Shown here one piece after another: positions 16,463 to 24,177 of a DNA stretch of 41,391 bases (positions are counted from its first letter, which is position 1; the number at the start of each line of letters is the position of its first letter). Position numbers and translations under genes: made by a program. Source of the stretch: JAENVT01 sp031424145 (lineage in GTDB: Bacteria > Actinomycetota > Acidimicrobiia > Acidimicrobiales > Ilumatobacteraceae); NCBI GenBank assembly GCA_031424145.1, contig JANPGV010000044.1:1-41391 (forward strand), written 5' to 3'. A model generated the notes under the pieces. It had not been told where the DNA came from and searched no databases. It saw nothing but the letters and a program-made list of their open reading frames with translations.

Positions 16463-17139
16463 CGACGAGCCCTCCCTTCGCTCGGCGAGCGCGGCACGGC
16501 TCGCTCCAACATTTCGCTCATCCACGCGCCGTACTGATCGACGGTCCAACCGGAGGCCTCGACGAGCAGCAGGTAGATCTCCGGACTTGTGAGCGCCCAC
16601 ACGCCGTCGCGGTCGGTCTCACCCACCTCACCACCAATGATCAGTTCGACTGCGGATGTCACGTCGCGCCGCTGACGTTCGCGAGTGGCCTTGAGGAGGG
16701 CGGCGATCTCCTGATCATTGTTCGCCGCCTCGCGGAGCACCTTGGCAAAGGCCGCAGTGCGAACATGAACGCCCGTCAACAGCCGCGCCGCCGCATTGAT
16801 CCGCTCCTCGCGAGCGCCCTGTCCGATCGCAGCAAACTCAGCGCGTTCGGCCAACGCGATGGGCTGGTCGTCACCGACGACGGCCAGGTCGACGACCGCC
16901 TCCAACAAATCGCGCTTAGACGGAAAGTGTGCATACACAGTCTCGGTGGCAACGCCCGCCTCCGCGGCGACATCACGCATACCGGTACCCGTCCACCCTG
17001 ACGTGGTGAACAGCCGACGCGCCGCGTCCAGCAATGCCAACCGAGTTTCCGCAGCCCGCCGGGCCCGAAGCGGCGACCGATACTCGCGCCGCGAGGACCC
17101 AGATTCGGTCTTCTCGACGTTTTGGTGAGCACGGCTCAT
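16459..17139 (-). CDS. TetR-family transcriptional regulator
   Basis: The 226-aa protein has a TetR DNA-binding domain at about residues 30-80: TRLALLDAARRLFTTSGWTGTGMRDVAAEAGVATETVYAHFPSKRDLLEAVVD, the full helix-turn-helix and the Y-x-H-F motif (shown here in pieces of the domain). The C-terminal ligand domain is of a common actinobacterial type. The start at 17139 lies 6 bases after a TAACTT -10 box. It is coupled by a 4-bp overlap to the hemerythrin-SRPBCC gene. It probably represses its own operon; the ligand is unknown. Confidence 0.9.
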   Translation of the reverse strand: MSRAHQNVEKTESGSSRREYRSPLRARRAAETRLALLDAARRLFTTSGWTGTGMRDVAAEAGVATETVYAHFPSKRDLLEAVVDLAVVGDDQPIALAERAEFAAIGQGAREERINAAARLLTGVHVRTAAFAKVLREAANNDQEIAALLKATRERQRRDVTSAVELIIGGEVGETDRDGVWALTSPEIYLLLVEASGWTVDQYGAWMSEMLERAVPRSPSEGRARR

Positions 17140-17145
17140 TCGATG

Positions 17146-17174
17146 AAGTTAGTACAAACCGATATTGATTACAA
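17146..17174 (-). promoter_or_regulatory. Promoter of the tetR-hemerythrin operon
   Basis: On the minus strand, TTGTAA (17174-17169) and TAACTT (17151-17146) are separated by exactly 17 bp, and the ATG follows 6 bases later: a textbook housekeeping promoter for a leaderless mRNA. The spacer and flanks are AT-rich, with imperfect dyad symmetry (TTGTA....TACTAA), a plausible TetR operator. Confidence 0.55.
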
Positions 17175-17483
17175 GCCTGTCCTAGCCATTGCCAATTGCG
17201 CGCCTTGGAATCGTCACCCTGGCAACGCCAGGGACCGGTCTCGTCAGTGCAGAACCGTCACGCCGAGAAGCGCAGAATTGTGCTGTGGGGATCAAGAACG
17301 GACACTGTCCCGGCGATCTGAGCGCATCGGAAGTCATAGACCGCGCGACCTGTGGTTGCGTGCTGACGAGGACGGGGGGCCGACATAGATCTTCTTCGTG
17401 CGCCTCACCATCTGTGACGTGATCGATGACGTCACTGGTGGACGATGGAATGAGGAAACCCCACCAACGTCGTCGCTGGTTCA

Positions 17484-17563
17484 GGACGGAAGAAGGACGG
17501 ACGGGACGGAAACAGGACGGGTCACACCGGTCATTCCCGGTCACTTGCGGCTAACAACGGTCA
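17484..17563 (+). repeat. Helically phased short direct repeats before the right att copy
   Basis: GGACGG occurs four times, at 17484, 17495, 17504 and 17515, 9-11 bp apart. It is followed by GGTCA at about 17520, 17529, 17539 and 17559, spaced by roughly one or two helical turns. Pairs of GGACGG-like motifs 11 bp apart also sit inside both att copies (9148/9159 and 17811/17822). Such arrays are typical of arm-type sites for tyrosine recombinases or of their directionality factors. No protein-coding gene is recognisable between 17,175 and 17,628. Confidence 0.5.
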
Positions 17564-17628
17564 CTCGAAGACCTAGCCTGAACAGCGCCGCAAGCCTCTG
17601 AGCAGGTATGACGGGGTCGGATGCAAGT

Positions 17629-17853
17629 GGGTTCGATTCCCCCCAGCTCCACTTTTTGTGCCATCTACCAGGCACTTTTAACAAATGGACGGGGGAACAC
17701 TCCCCCGCCATCACGCCAGGTCTGGAAGCCCTAGACGATGAGGAAATCCGGCATGGTCCGGGACGCCGAGCCAACCCATCGACGTTCGCCGTTCCCGGAT
17801 CGCTGGATTAGGACGGAACCCAGACGGATCACGACGTGAATTGCGCTAGCCGT
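17629..17853 (+). repeat. Right direct repeat of tmRNA 3' end region (putative attR)
   Basis: This second copy of the 8965-9190 sequence is 225 bp long. The T-arm/acceptor core GGGTTCGATTCCCCCC-AGCTCCA is identical, and later blocks differ by substitutions and small indels (for example one base lost in the hairpin at 17,686-17,710). It does not encode a complete tmRNA: the sequence before the core is unrelated. The similarity extends far beyond the core, which is more than simple integration of a single element would create. Confidence 0.8.
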
Positions 17854-17923
17854 AAGGGGTTTCTGGCGAAGCGGTCGGAACAGCGATTCGTATTTGCCGT
17901 CGCCGTTTGGCAGGCTGTTCAGG

Positions 17924-18715
17924 GTGAGCCACGAGCTTGTTGGTGATGCTGCGACGGAGCTGCTCGACATGCGGGCGAGGCGTCGAGTGGTGTCCGATTT
18001 GCCGCTTGCTCTGCGGCCCGAGACGCTGAGCGACGCGTACGCGATCCAACGCCGTGTAGTTGCTGGCCTAGTGGCGCAGGGTGGTGGCCGGTGCATTGGC
18101 TTCAAGGTGGCGTGTACCAACGAGATCGCGCAGACTGCGTTGCAGATCGATCGACCGGTCTTCGGTCGGTTGATGTCGCACACCACCTCGCCTAGCGGCG
18201 CGACGCTCGCGGCCGACCAGTTCACGCATCGCGTCATCGAGGCCGAGTTCGCCTTCCGCGTCGGTGTTGATGTCGAAGCGGTCGATGGTGGCCATACACA
18301 CGCCACGATCTCAGAACACATCCACGCGCTGATACCGGGCATCGAGATAGTCGACTACCGGTTCGAGTCGTGGGCAGTTGGTGCGTTGCGCATCGCCGCC
18401 GACAACGCAATCCATGGTTGGTGGCTCCGTGGCGAACCGGTCACAGACTGGCGTGGCCACGACCTGGCGGCGTCGGCGGTGTCGGTCACCCGTGACGACG
18501 AGCTCGTCACGACCGGTTCGGGGGCAGCGGTGCTCGGGCATCCGCTCAACGTGATGGCTTGGCTCGCCGATGAGTTGCCCCGCTTCGGCTTACGACTGTG
18601 TCGCGGCGACGTGGTCACGACCGGCGTCGCCACCGACGTGTTCGAGGTCGGCGCCGGTGACTCGTGCGTGGCCGACTTCGGACCGTTCGGCACCGTCACG
18701 GTGACGTTCAGCTGA
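17924..18715 (+). CDS. 2-keto-4-pentenoate hydratase / fumarylacetoacetase-fold protein
   Basis: The 263-aa protein from GTG 17924 matches the MhpD-type hydratase/decarboxylase group. It has AYAIQRRVVAGLVAQGG, GFKVACTNEIAQTAL, a metal-binding Glu pair in VIEAEFAFRV, HALIPGIEIVDYRF and the late GDVVTTGVATDVFEVGAGD. Such enzymes hydrate 2-hydroxypentadienoates in aromatic degradation or decarboxylate related keto acids, using Mg2+. No other aromatic degradation gene is nearby, so the substrate is open. The GTG start lies 7 bases after CAGGCT, consistent with the leaderless pattern here. It begins 70 bp after the right att copy. Confidence 0.85.
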   Translation: MSHELVGDAATELLDMRARRRVVSDLPLALRPETLSDAYAIQRRVVAGLVAQGGGRCIGFKVACTNEIAQTALQIDRPVFGRLMSHTTSPSGATLAADQFTHRVIEAEFAFRVGVDVEAVDGGHTHATISEHIHALIPGIEIVDYRFESWAVGALRIAADNAIHGWWLRGEPVTDWRGHDLAASAVSVTRDDELVTTGSGAAVLGHPLNVMAWLADELPRFGLRLCRGDVVTTGVATDVFEVGAGDSCVADFGPFGTVTVTFS

Positions 18716-18810
18716 CGACGGGCTTGACCTCCGACGCCGATCCAATCGAGTGTTGCGGCGGACCGACTCGCAAGGAAGTCCGACCTTAGAAGACCACTCG
18801 GCGTGCTCCG

Positions 18811-19257
18811 TCAATCGGCGGGGCGGCGTCCCATGAGCAAGTTGTGCACGCTGCTGAGCACGATCTGACCGTCCTGATTCAGGACCTCGACCTTGTTCCG
18901 CACTACGCCTCGGTCAGGCTTGCTCTCCGATGGGCGCGTCTCAAGACACGTGAACCGAACAGAAAGCGTGTCTCCAACACGTACAGGATTGCGGAACCTC
19001 ACCTCGTCCCAGCCAAGGCCGGCAATGACCGCCGCGCCTGCCTCAGGAGAGGAGTGCATCAACGCACCCTGAATTGCCACTGTGTGAAACCCCGACGCCG
19101 TCAACCCGCCGAAAACGCTCGCTGCTGCGGCTGCCAGATCGACATGGAACGGCTGTGGATCGTATTGGCGAGCAAACGCCATGATCTCCTCGGCACCGAC
19201 CGCGTACGCACCATGCTCGAACGATTCGCCTACCTCGTAGTCCTCGAAGTACTTCAC
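18811..19257 (-). CDS. MaoC-like (R)-specific enoyl hydratase
   Basis: The 148-aa hot-dog fold protein starts at a GTG (19257) that overlaps the stop of the preceding photolyase-related remnant (GTGA). It has YFEDYEVGESFEHG, the hydratase signature AFARQYDPQPFHVD with the catalytic Asp and His, FGGLTASGFHT, and RVGDTLSVRFTCLE. MaoC-like enzymes hydrate enoyl-CoA thioesters in lipid metabolism. It is the last gene of the leftward run starting at 24,177. CoA substrate unknown. Confidence 0.88.
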   Translation of the reverse strand: MKYFEDYEVGESFEHGAYAVGAEEIMAFARQYDPQPFHVDLAAAAASVFGGLTASGFHTVAIQGALMHSSPEAGAAVIAGLGWDEVRFRNPVRVGDTLSVRFTCLETRPSESKPDRGVVRNKVEVLNQDGQIVLSSVHNLLMGRRPAD

Positions 19258-19625
19258 CGCCCGATCATCGCAGACGCGGGACAGTGGTCCGCCCGACCGG
19301 CAGCTGCAATCGCCAGATAGTCGAGCGAACCCGCACGGAACACACGCCCGGCGGGCAGAATGCCGATGGCCGTCGACATGCCATCCATTCGCCGGTATGG
19401 GCGTGCTTGCGAAGCCCCTGCCGCGACGCGGCGAGGGCTCACCATTCGCCTGTCCGCTATTGCCAGAGCAGATCGATCGGGGCGGCGGCGACTGGCGGGC
19501 TCGGTCGCGATCACCCGCTCCGGTCCGAACGCAGCCCGATGCTCGGCGACCCCTGCAACGAGCGCATCCGCCATCGCCGCCAAGGCCATGTTCAACTGGT
19601 CACCCAGCACCCACACCGTGATCAT
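19254..19625 (-). pseudogene. Photolyase-related protein (DPRP) remnant with internal deletion
   Basis: The 123-aa frame begins MITVWVLGDQLN, the hallmark N-terminus of deoxyribodipyrimidine photolyase-related proteins (about 500 aa). It then jumps to LVAGVAEHRAAFGPERVI, ATEPASRR, which in the family lies some 60 residues further on. The remainder (from about residue 50) does not resemble the family. So the gene has lost an internal segment and nearly all of its FAD-binding part. The frame remains open to a TGA that overlaps the maoC GTG. The start is 17 bp after the DUF2071 stop. Confidence 0.6.
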
Positions 19626-19642
19626 CTGGCAACCATCATGTA

Positions 19643-20407
19643 TCAGTCCGCCCTCGCGATCTTCTCGTACCAGGCAATCCTGACGTCGACACCCGTTGAG
19701 TAGCGGGCGTGCGGTGCACCGTCGGGCGTCCGCAGCCCGGCAGCTTCGATCAGGGTCTGGTCGATCTCGACGCCGTCGACCCGGTGCAACGGCCACCGCG
19801 GGTGATCCACCCTGCCGTGCCACAACTGCTGACGACGCTCGGCAACCATTCCCCAACGGGCATACAAGAAGTGCTCGAGCGCACCGGTCTCGTAGTCGGG
19901 GAGCTGAGCCGCCACCCGGAAGCGGATGTCGGCGCCGGCCTGCTGATCCGCCGGCCAGCGCCGCTCCGTCCGGTAGTGATGTCGATCGCCGACGATCGAG
20001 TGCTCGGCGTGCGCCCAGCAATACGGCAGCCCGAACACAGATCGCGCCACGACAACAGCCGCCGATCGCGGGATGTCGAGCGAGAAGAACCAGACCGCTC
20101 GCCGACCGAGCGCATCGATGACGTACGTCCGCACGTTGACCTCGATGAACGTCCCAAGCCGGCGCATCGGCGGTGTGCGACCGAACTGTACGTTGCGCAT
20201 CTCGAACGGGATCAGGCCGACCCATGCCGCGCCGTCGAACGTGTCGACGCGCACCCCGGCAGGGAGCAGCCTCTGCACGGCGGCCGGCTCGTACGGCCAG
20301 TGGAAGTAGGCCAGCTCACTCCAGCGCTGGCGGAGGACCGTACGCCGGTCCCACGGTGGGGGGTCCGGTGAGACCGGCTCGACGCTGCGATCGGTGATCG
20401 GTTGCAT
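19643..20407 (-). CDS. DUF2071 (YqjF-like) protein
   Basis: The 254-aa protein matches the DUF2071 family: LRQRWSELAYFHWPYEPAAVQRLLP near the N-terminus, then FDGAAWVGLIPFEMRNV, NVRTYV, GRRAVWFFSLDIPRSAAVV and FGLPYCWAHAEH. The biochemical role of the family is unknown. I take the ATG at 20407 over a GTG at 20416. It follows the GT1 stop by 11 bp and so belongs to the same run of leftward genes. Confidence 0.85.
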   Translation of the reverse strand: MQPITDRSVEPVSPDPPPWDRRTVLRQRWSELAYFHWPYEPAAVQRLLPAGVRVDTFDGAAWVGLIPFEMRNVQFGRTPPMRRLGTFIEVNVRTYVIDALGRRAVWFFSLDIPRSAAVVVARSVFGLPYCWAHAEHSIVGDRHHYRTERRWPADQQAGADIRFRVAAQLPDYETGALEHFLYARWGMVAERRQQLWHGRVDHPRWPLHRVDGVEIDQTLIEAAGLRTPDGAPHARYSTGVDVRIAWYEKIARAD

Positions 20408-20418
20408 GGCCGGCACGA

Positions 20419-21672
20419 TCAGGCGAACGCCGCTGCACGGAGCAGGTGACGATCGGCAGCGGCCACCGGCGACGGCGGTTCGACGACGAGGAGGGCGGCG
20501 ACCATGGCGGCCAGGTCGACGGAGGTGGCGTCGTTCGCTGATGCGACCGCCGCCGCACCGGTGCGCTCGAGGTCGGTGGCGTTGGCGAACTGATCCGTCG
20601 ACATGGGAACGACGAGCTGGCGAACACCCGCGGCGAGCGATTCCTGGACGCTGTTGTTACCACCGTGGTGGATAGCCACGTCCGCCCCCCGAAGCATCGC
20701 CACCTGCGGCAGCGTCGGCGCGACGATCCAGTCGTCGGGTATCGGTCCGAGTTGGTGGGTCGCGGTCGCGCCGACAGCGATCGCAGCACGGGCGCCGAGG
20801 TGGCGCAGCGCGCCGGCGATGCGGGCGAGGACGTCTGCCCGGTGCGATAAGAAGGTGCCGAGCGCGACGTACACGTGTGGCCGCTCGTCGGTTCGCTCGA
20901 GCCATGACTGCAGCGCGTCCGGCAGTTCCTCCGCACGCGCGAGCGGCCCGACGAAGCGATGATCGCTCGGCAATAGTTTGTTGCGCGCTGGCAACTGCAG
21001 GCCGGCGACGCTGTTGTACAGCACCCGCCGACCGTGCACGCGAAAAGCGTCGTCGACCGGACGCTTCCGCGGGGCCACCGCTGCGAGCGCATCGTTCCAA
21101 CGATCGGTGAACGCCCTCGTGACCCGGTCGACGAGCCGCTCCAGTTCGTCGAGCTCGAGCGCGTCGGGAGCGAGGCATGAAGGCCAATGGGCTGGGATCC
21201 CGTACCTCTCGGCGCCCACGGGAAGCTGACTCGGATGCCCGGGGACGAGCGTGATGTACGGACGGCCGATCGCGTGCATCGCCAGAGTCGACCCGAACGA
21301 GACGTGGTCGACGAGCACATCGTCAGGATCGAGCTCGGCGCACAGCTCACCGATCTCGCTGGCGACTCGTTCCGGGTTCCACAGCAGATCGCGCTCGCGA
21401 TCGAGCGCCTGCCGCCGGATCGTGGCCACCGGACCGGCGCGGGTCGCGGCGATGAAGCTGTGGATCCCAGGACCGTCGGCGTCGACACCGTTGTTCGAGC
21501 CGCCACCCAGCCGCAACGGCCTCCAATTGAAGCCGTCGGCTTCGACCCGGGCGCGCAGGCTCGGACCGGTCGCGACTACAACCCGCCCACCCTCCGCCCT
21601 GGCCTCGCCGGCGAGCACTGCCAGTGGCCCGTAGTGCGACGCGTACTCGGGGCTGATGACGAGCAGACTCAT
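20419..21672 (-). CDS. GT1-family glycosyltransferase (MGT/UGT-like)
   Basis: The 417-aa protein has the two-domain GT-B fold of GT1 enzymes. The N-terminus starts SLLVISPEYASHYGPLAVLAGEA, and the donor-binding half has VYVALGTFLSHRADVL, DDWIVAPTLPQVAMLRGADV and IHHGGNNSVQESLAAGVRQL, where the HHGG and Q residues form the nucleotide-sugar pocket. Such enzymes glycosylate small lipophilic acceptors such as macrolides, sterols or carotenoids. The ATG overlaps the GT4 stop (ATGA). Acceptor and sugar are unknown; linkage to a B12-type photoreceptor gene makes a pigment or membrane lipid an attractive guess only. Confidence 0.86.
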   Translation of the reverse strand: MSLLVISPEYASHYGPLAVLAGEARAEGGRVVVATGPSLRARVEADGFNWRPLRLGGGSNNGVDADGPGIHSFIAATRAGPVATIRRQALDRERDLLWNPERVASEIGELCAELDPDDVLVDHVSFGSTLAMHAIGRPYITLVPGHPSQLPVGAERYGIPAHWPSCLAPDALELDELERLVDRVTRAFTDRWNDALAAVAPRKRPVDDAFRVHGRRVLYNSVAGLQLPARNKLLPSDHRFVGPLARAEELPDALQSWLERTDERPHVYVALGTFLSHRADVLARIAGALRHLGARAAIAVGATATHQLGPIPDDWIVAPTLPQVAMLRGADVAIHHGGNNSVQESLAAGVRQLVVPMSTDQFANATDLERTGAAAVASANDATSVDLAAMVAALLVVEPPSPVAAADRHLLRAAAFA

Positions 21673-23792
21673 CGCACGACCGCCAGCGGACTGTAGAGCG
21701 CTGCCAGGCGTTCGGCCATCGTCTCGACCGAGTAACGCTGCTCGATCAGCCGGCGAGCGCGACCTGCCCGACCGGGCCGGTCAACTAGGCCGAACGCCCG
21801 GGTGATCGCATCGCCGAGGTCCGCATTGGGATCGACCAGGACGCCGACGTCCCCGTCGTCGATGTAGGTCGGCGGACCCCCGGTGCTCGGGGCGACCACC
21901 ACGAGCCCGGCAGCCAGCGCTTCGATCACGGCCAGGCCGAACTCCTCCTTCCATGCACCGTCGACGTAGATGCCGCCGGCGGCCCAGCATCCGGCACGAC
22001 CTCGGGCAGCCGACACCAGCAGCCGGGCAACGTCGGCGTGCGGCCGACCGCCGAGCAGCTGCAGTCCGGGGCGCCGCGCATCGCCGGCGGGCACGAGGCG
22101 GTCGATCGTCTCGAGCACGGATCGTTCGGTCGCTGACGGGTCCTCGAGATCGCCGCCGACGATCACCAGGTTGAAGCGTTCGTGCAGAAACGGATCAGCC
22201 GCCCACGCGGTGACGACGCGGTCCATCCCCTTCACCGGGTTGAGGCGGCCGACGCTGACGAGCAGCGGCAGATCGCGCCGATCGTTAGAGATGCCAGAGG
22301 CGAGGTCGGCGAGCACGTCGCCGCGCGGCGCGCTGGTCCGCGGTGCGAGCCCGTCGGCCGCCTCGGCGCGGCGGATCAGACCGATGTCGATGCCCTCGGC
22401 GACGACGGCGCGACGCTGATCGAACCGGTCCGGCGAAGCATCGGTCCCGGTGAAGAAGTCGATGGTCTGCGAGCGCGGGAACAGCGCAATCCGATCGGAC
22501 TCGCGTGCGAGACGCTCGACCAGGCGGGCACGGAACCAGATGTGACCCTCGGTTGCGAGCCGCAGGACCGCATCCCGATCGGCTTCGCCGCGCGCCCGCA
22601 GCGAAGAGAGCACGTTGTGTGGGTCGGGCGCGAGGCTGAAGCAGGTGGGGATACCCTCCGCCGCGGCGGTCTGCGCACCGGCGAGGGTGCCGGCATCGGC
22701 CATACGCAAGTGGAGCAGGTCGATGCCGCCGGCGCGGCGGATGGTGCGGCGGATGCCACGCTCGATCGAAGGCAGGTGCTCCCAGAGGTCGTCGGTCGTC
22801 TCTGCCGGTCGGCCGTCGTCGCCGATTGCAATCGTCGCGAACGACAGCGGCGCCTCGTTGGAATGACTGGAACCGAGGATCGCGTCGGTGACCGTGCCTC
22901 GCCCGATTGTCAGCACATGATCGATCTCCGGCCGGCAGGCGAGGGCCTCTCCGAGCGAGACGAGCAGGCTCGCCACGCCTCCGGTGTCACCACGGCCACC
23001 GAGGCTGAGCTGTCCGTCGAGACCAGCTGCCATGGTCAGCTGGGCGATGTGCAGACCGCTTCCGGAAGTGCGACCGCCGACCGCGGCGGCGCGGGCCCGG
23101 TCGCACACGGCCAACGTGGCATGGGTTCCGACTTCGTCGTCGCCCGCTGCTATGCGACGTAGCGCTGCGTCATCGGCGCCGTACCGGTCGGCCAGCGCGC
23201 CGATTGCGGCGATGCGCGCCGAGGCGAACTCGGCAGGATCAGCGGCGAGGTCGACCAGGAGCCCGGTGGTGCGCGGATCGTCGACGGCGCCGAGCAGATC
23301 AATCAGACGGGCGCGCTGGCGGCTGTCGCCCGTCGCGCACAAGCGGGCGATGGCGAGACCGACGATCGCAGGATCGGACGCCGCCCAGCGGCGTAAGGTC
23401 CGGTGCGAGTGCATGGTGTCGATGCCGCCGACGACGAGCATGTCAAGCAGGCGCGGCACCGCCGCCGCGACGACCGGCCGGCGCCGCAACCGCCAGGCGG
23501 CATGACGACGGAGCAACGTGTCCGGTGCCGACAGCAGCGCGGTCAACGACTCAACGGCGGCCCCGTGGTCGAGAGCTCCCAGCACCTCGATCGCCAGGAC
23601 ACCAGCGAATGGGCCGTCGTCGACGAGGTCGTTCAGCTCGTCGACCAACTCGACCGACTGGCCGAAACGCCCGGCCTCAGCCGCGAGTTGCGCCGAGCGC
23701 AGCAGAGTACCGACGAAGTCGTCCGATTCGGCGAGGTCGCGGAGCTCGTCGACCAACGCCAATCGGTCGCGCCCAAGTACGTCTGTCGTCAT
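21669..23792 (-). CDS. GT4 glycosyltransferase with N-terminal HEAT-repeat domain
   Basis: The 707-aa protein has an alpha-helical N-terminal part (about residues 1-230) of HEAT/armadillo-like repeats (for example LTALLSAPDTLLRRHAAWRL and VGLAIARLCATGDSRQRARL). A GT-B catalytic part follows: LHIAQLTMAAGLDGQLS and GDTGGVASLLVSLGEALA, then LPLLVSVGRLNPVKGMDRVV, and the GT4 E-x7-E motif in EEFGLAVIEALAAG. The catalytic half resembles sucrose-synthase/phosphate-synthase-like retaining enzymes. The helical domain probably mediates protein contacts. The ATG at 23792 overlaps the stop of the 57-aa membrane protein gene; the stop overlaps the GT1 start. Confidence 0.84.
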   Translation of the reverse strand: MTTDVLGRDRLALVDELRDLAESDDFVGTLLRSAQLAAEAGRFGQSVELVDELNDLVDDGPFAGVLAIEVLGALDHGAAVESLTALLSAPDTLLRRHAAWRLRRRPVVAAAVPRLLDMLVVGGIDTMHSHRTLRRWAASDPAIVGLAIARLCATGDSRQRARLIDLLGAVDDPRTTGLLVDLAADPAEFASARIAAIGALADRYGADDAALRRIAAGDDEVGTHATLAVCDRARAAAVGGRTSGSGLHIAQLTMAAGLDGQLSLGGRGDTGGVASLLVSLGEALACRPEIDHVLTIGRGTVTDAILGSSHSNEAPLSFATIAIGDDGRPAETTDDLWEHLPSIERGIRRTIRRAGGIDLLHLRMADAGTLAGAQTAAAEGIPTCFSLAPDPHNVLSSLRARGEADRDAVLRLATEGHIWFRARLVERLARESDRIALFPRSQTIDFFTGTDASPDRFDQRRAVVAEGIDIGLIRRAEAADGLAPRTSAPRGDVLADLASGISNDRRDLPLLVSVGRLNPVKGMDRVVTAWAADPFLHERFNLVIVGGDLEDPSATERSVLETIDRLVPAGDARRPGLQLLGGRPHADVARLLVSAARGRAGCWAAGGIYVDGAWKEEFGLAVIEALAAGLVVVAPSTGGPPTYIDDGDVGVLVDPNADLGDAITRAFGLVDRPGRAGRARRLIEQRYSVETMAERLAALYSPLAVVR

Positions 23793-23962
23793 CCGAGTCG
23801 AGGGCGGACGGCGACGGCCGGAGTTTCGTTCACCCAGTCGGCGGGGACCGCCGTCGGCGAATCGGCGGTCTCGCCGCCCAACAGGTAAGCGCCGACCATG
23901 ATCACGCCCCACACGGTGAGGAACGCCACTGCGATCCCGACGTAGAGCACCAACGTGGTCAT
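23789..23962 (-). CDS. Small single-helix membrane protein (57 aa)
   Basis: The frame reads MTTLVLYVGIAVAFLTVWGV, IMVGAYLLGG, then a short polar tail ending AVAVRPRLG. It has one or two tightly packed membrane segments (about residues 4-28) and an extracytoplasmic or cytoplasmic tail of about 28 residues. Both ends overlap neighbours by ATGA: its ATG overlaps the stop of the 72-aa gene and its TGA overlaps the ATG of the HEAT-GT4 gene. That coupling is the main reason to believe it is real. I recognise no family. Confidence 0.7.
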   Translation of the reverse strand: MTTLVLYVGIAVAFLTVWGVIMVGAYLLGGETADSPTAVPADWVNETPAVAVRPRLG

Positions 23963-24177
23963 ACCGTCACCTCTTCGCGGGCGCGGCGAGCCGGCTCGGC
24001 GACCTGACCGACGAGGAGCGTGCCGAGCGAGTGGATCGACGGCACCCAGAGGCCGACGAAGATCCCGGCAGTGGTTTCGTCCTTGACGAAGTACAGCCAG
24101 ACCGAGAAGAGAAACGACAGGAAGCCGGCGATGACAAACGGCAGTTTCAACCGGAGTGAGGTGGGAAGTGACTTCAT
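23959..24177 (-). CDS. Small two-helix membrane protein (72 aa)
   Basis: From the ATG at 24177 (AAAGG about 9 bases upstream) the protein reads MKSLPTSLRLKLPFVIAGFL, with a first helix FVIAGFLSFLFSVWLYFV, a short charged loop VKDETTAG, a second helix IFVGLWVPSIHSLGTLLVG and a charged tail AEPARRAREEVTV. Positive N- and C-termini suggest both ends face the cytoplasm. It is the first gene of the leftward run and overlaps the 57-aa gene by ATGA. No known family recognised; a partner or membrane anchor for the downstream glycosyltransferases is possible. Confidence 0.72.
   Translation of the reverse strand: MKSLPTSLRLKLPFVIAGFLSFLFSVWLYFVKDETTAGIFVGLWVPSIHSLGTLLVGQVAEPARRAREEVTV

Noticed and set aside
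17541..17774. Leftward open frame with WSWGESNPLASDP
   Set aside because: This is the antisense reading of the tmRNA 3' end, a well-known false gene type in annotations.
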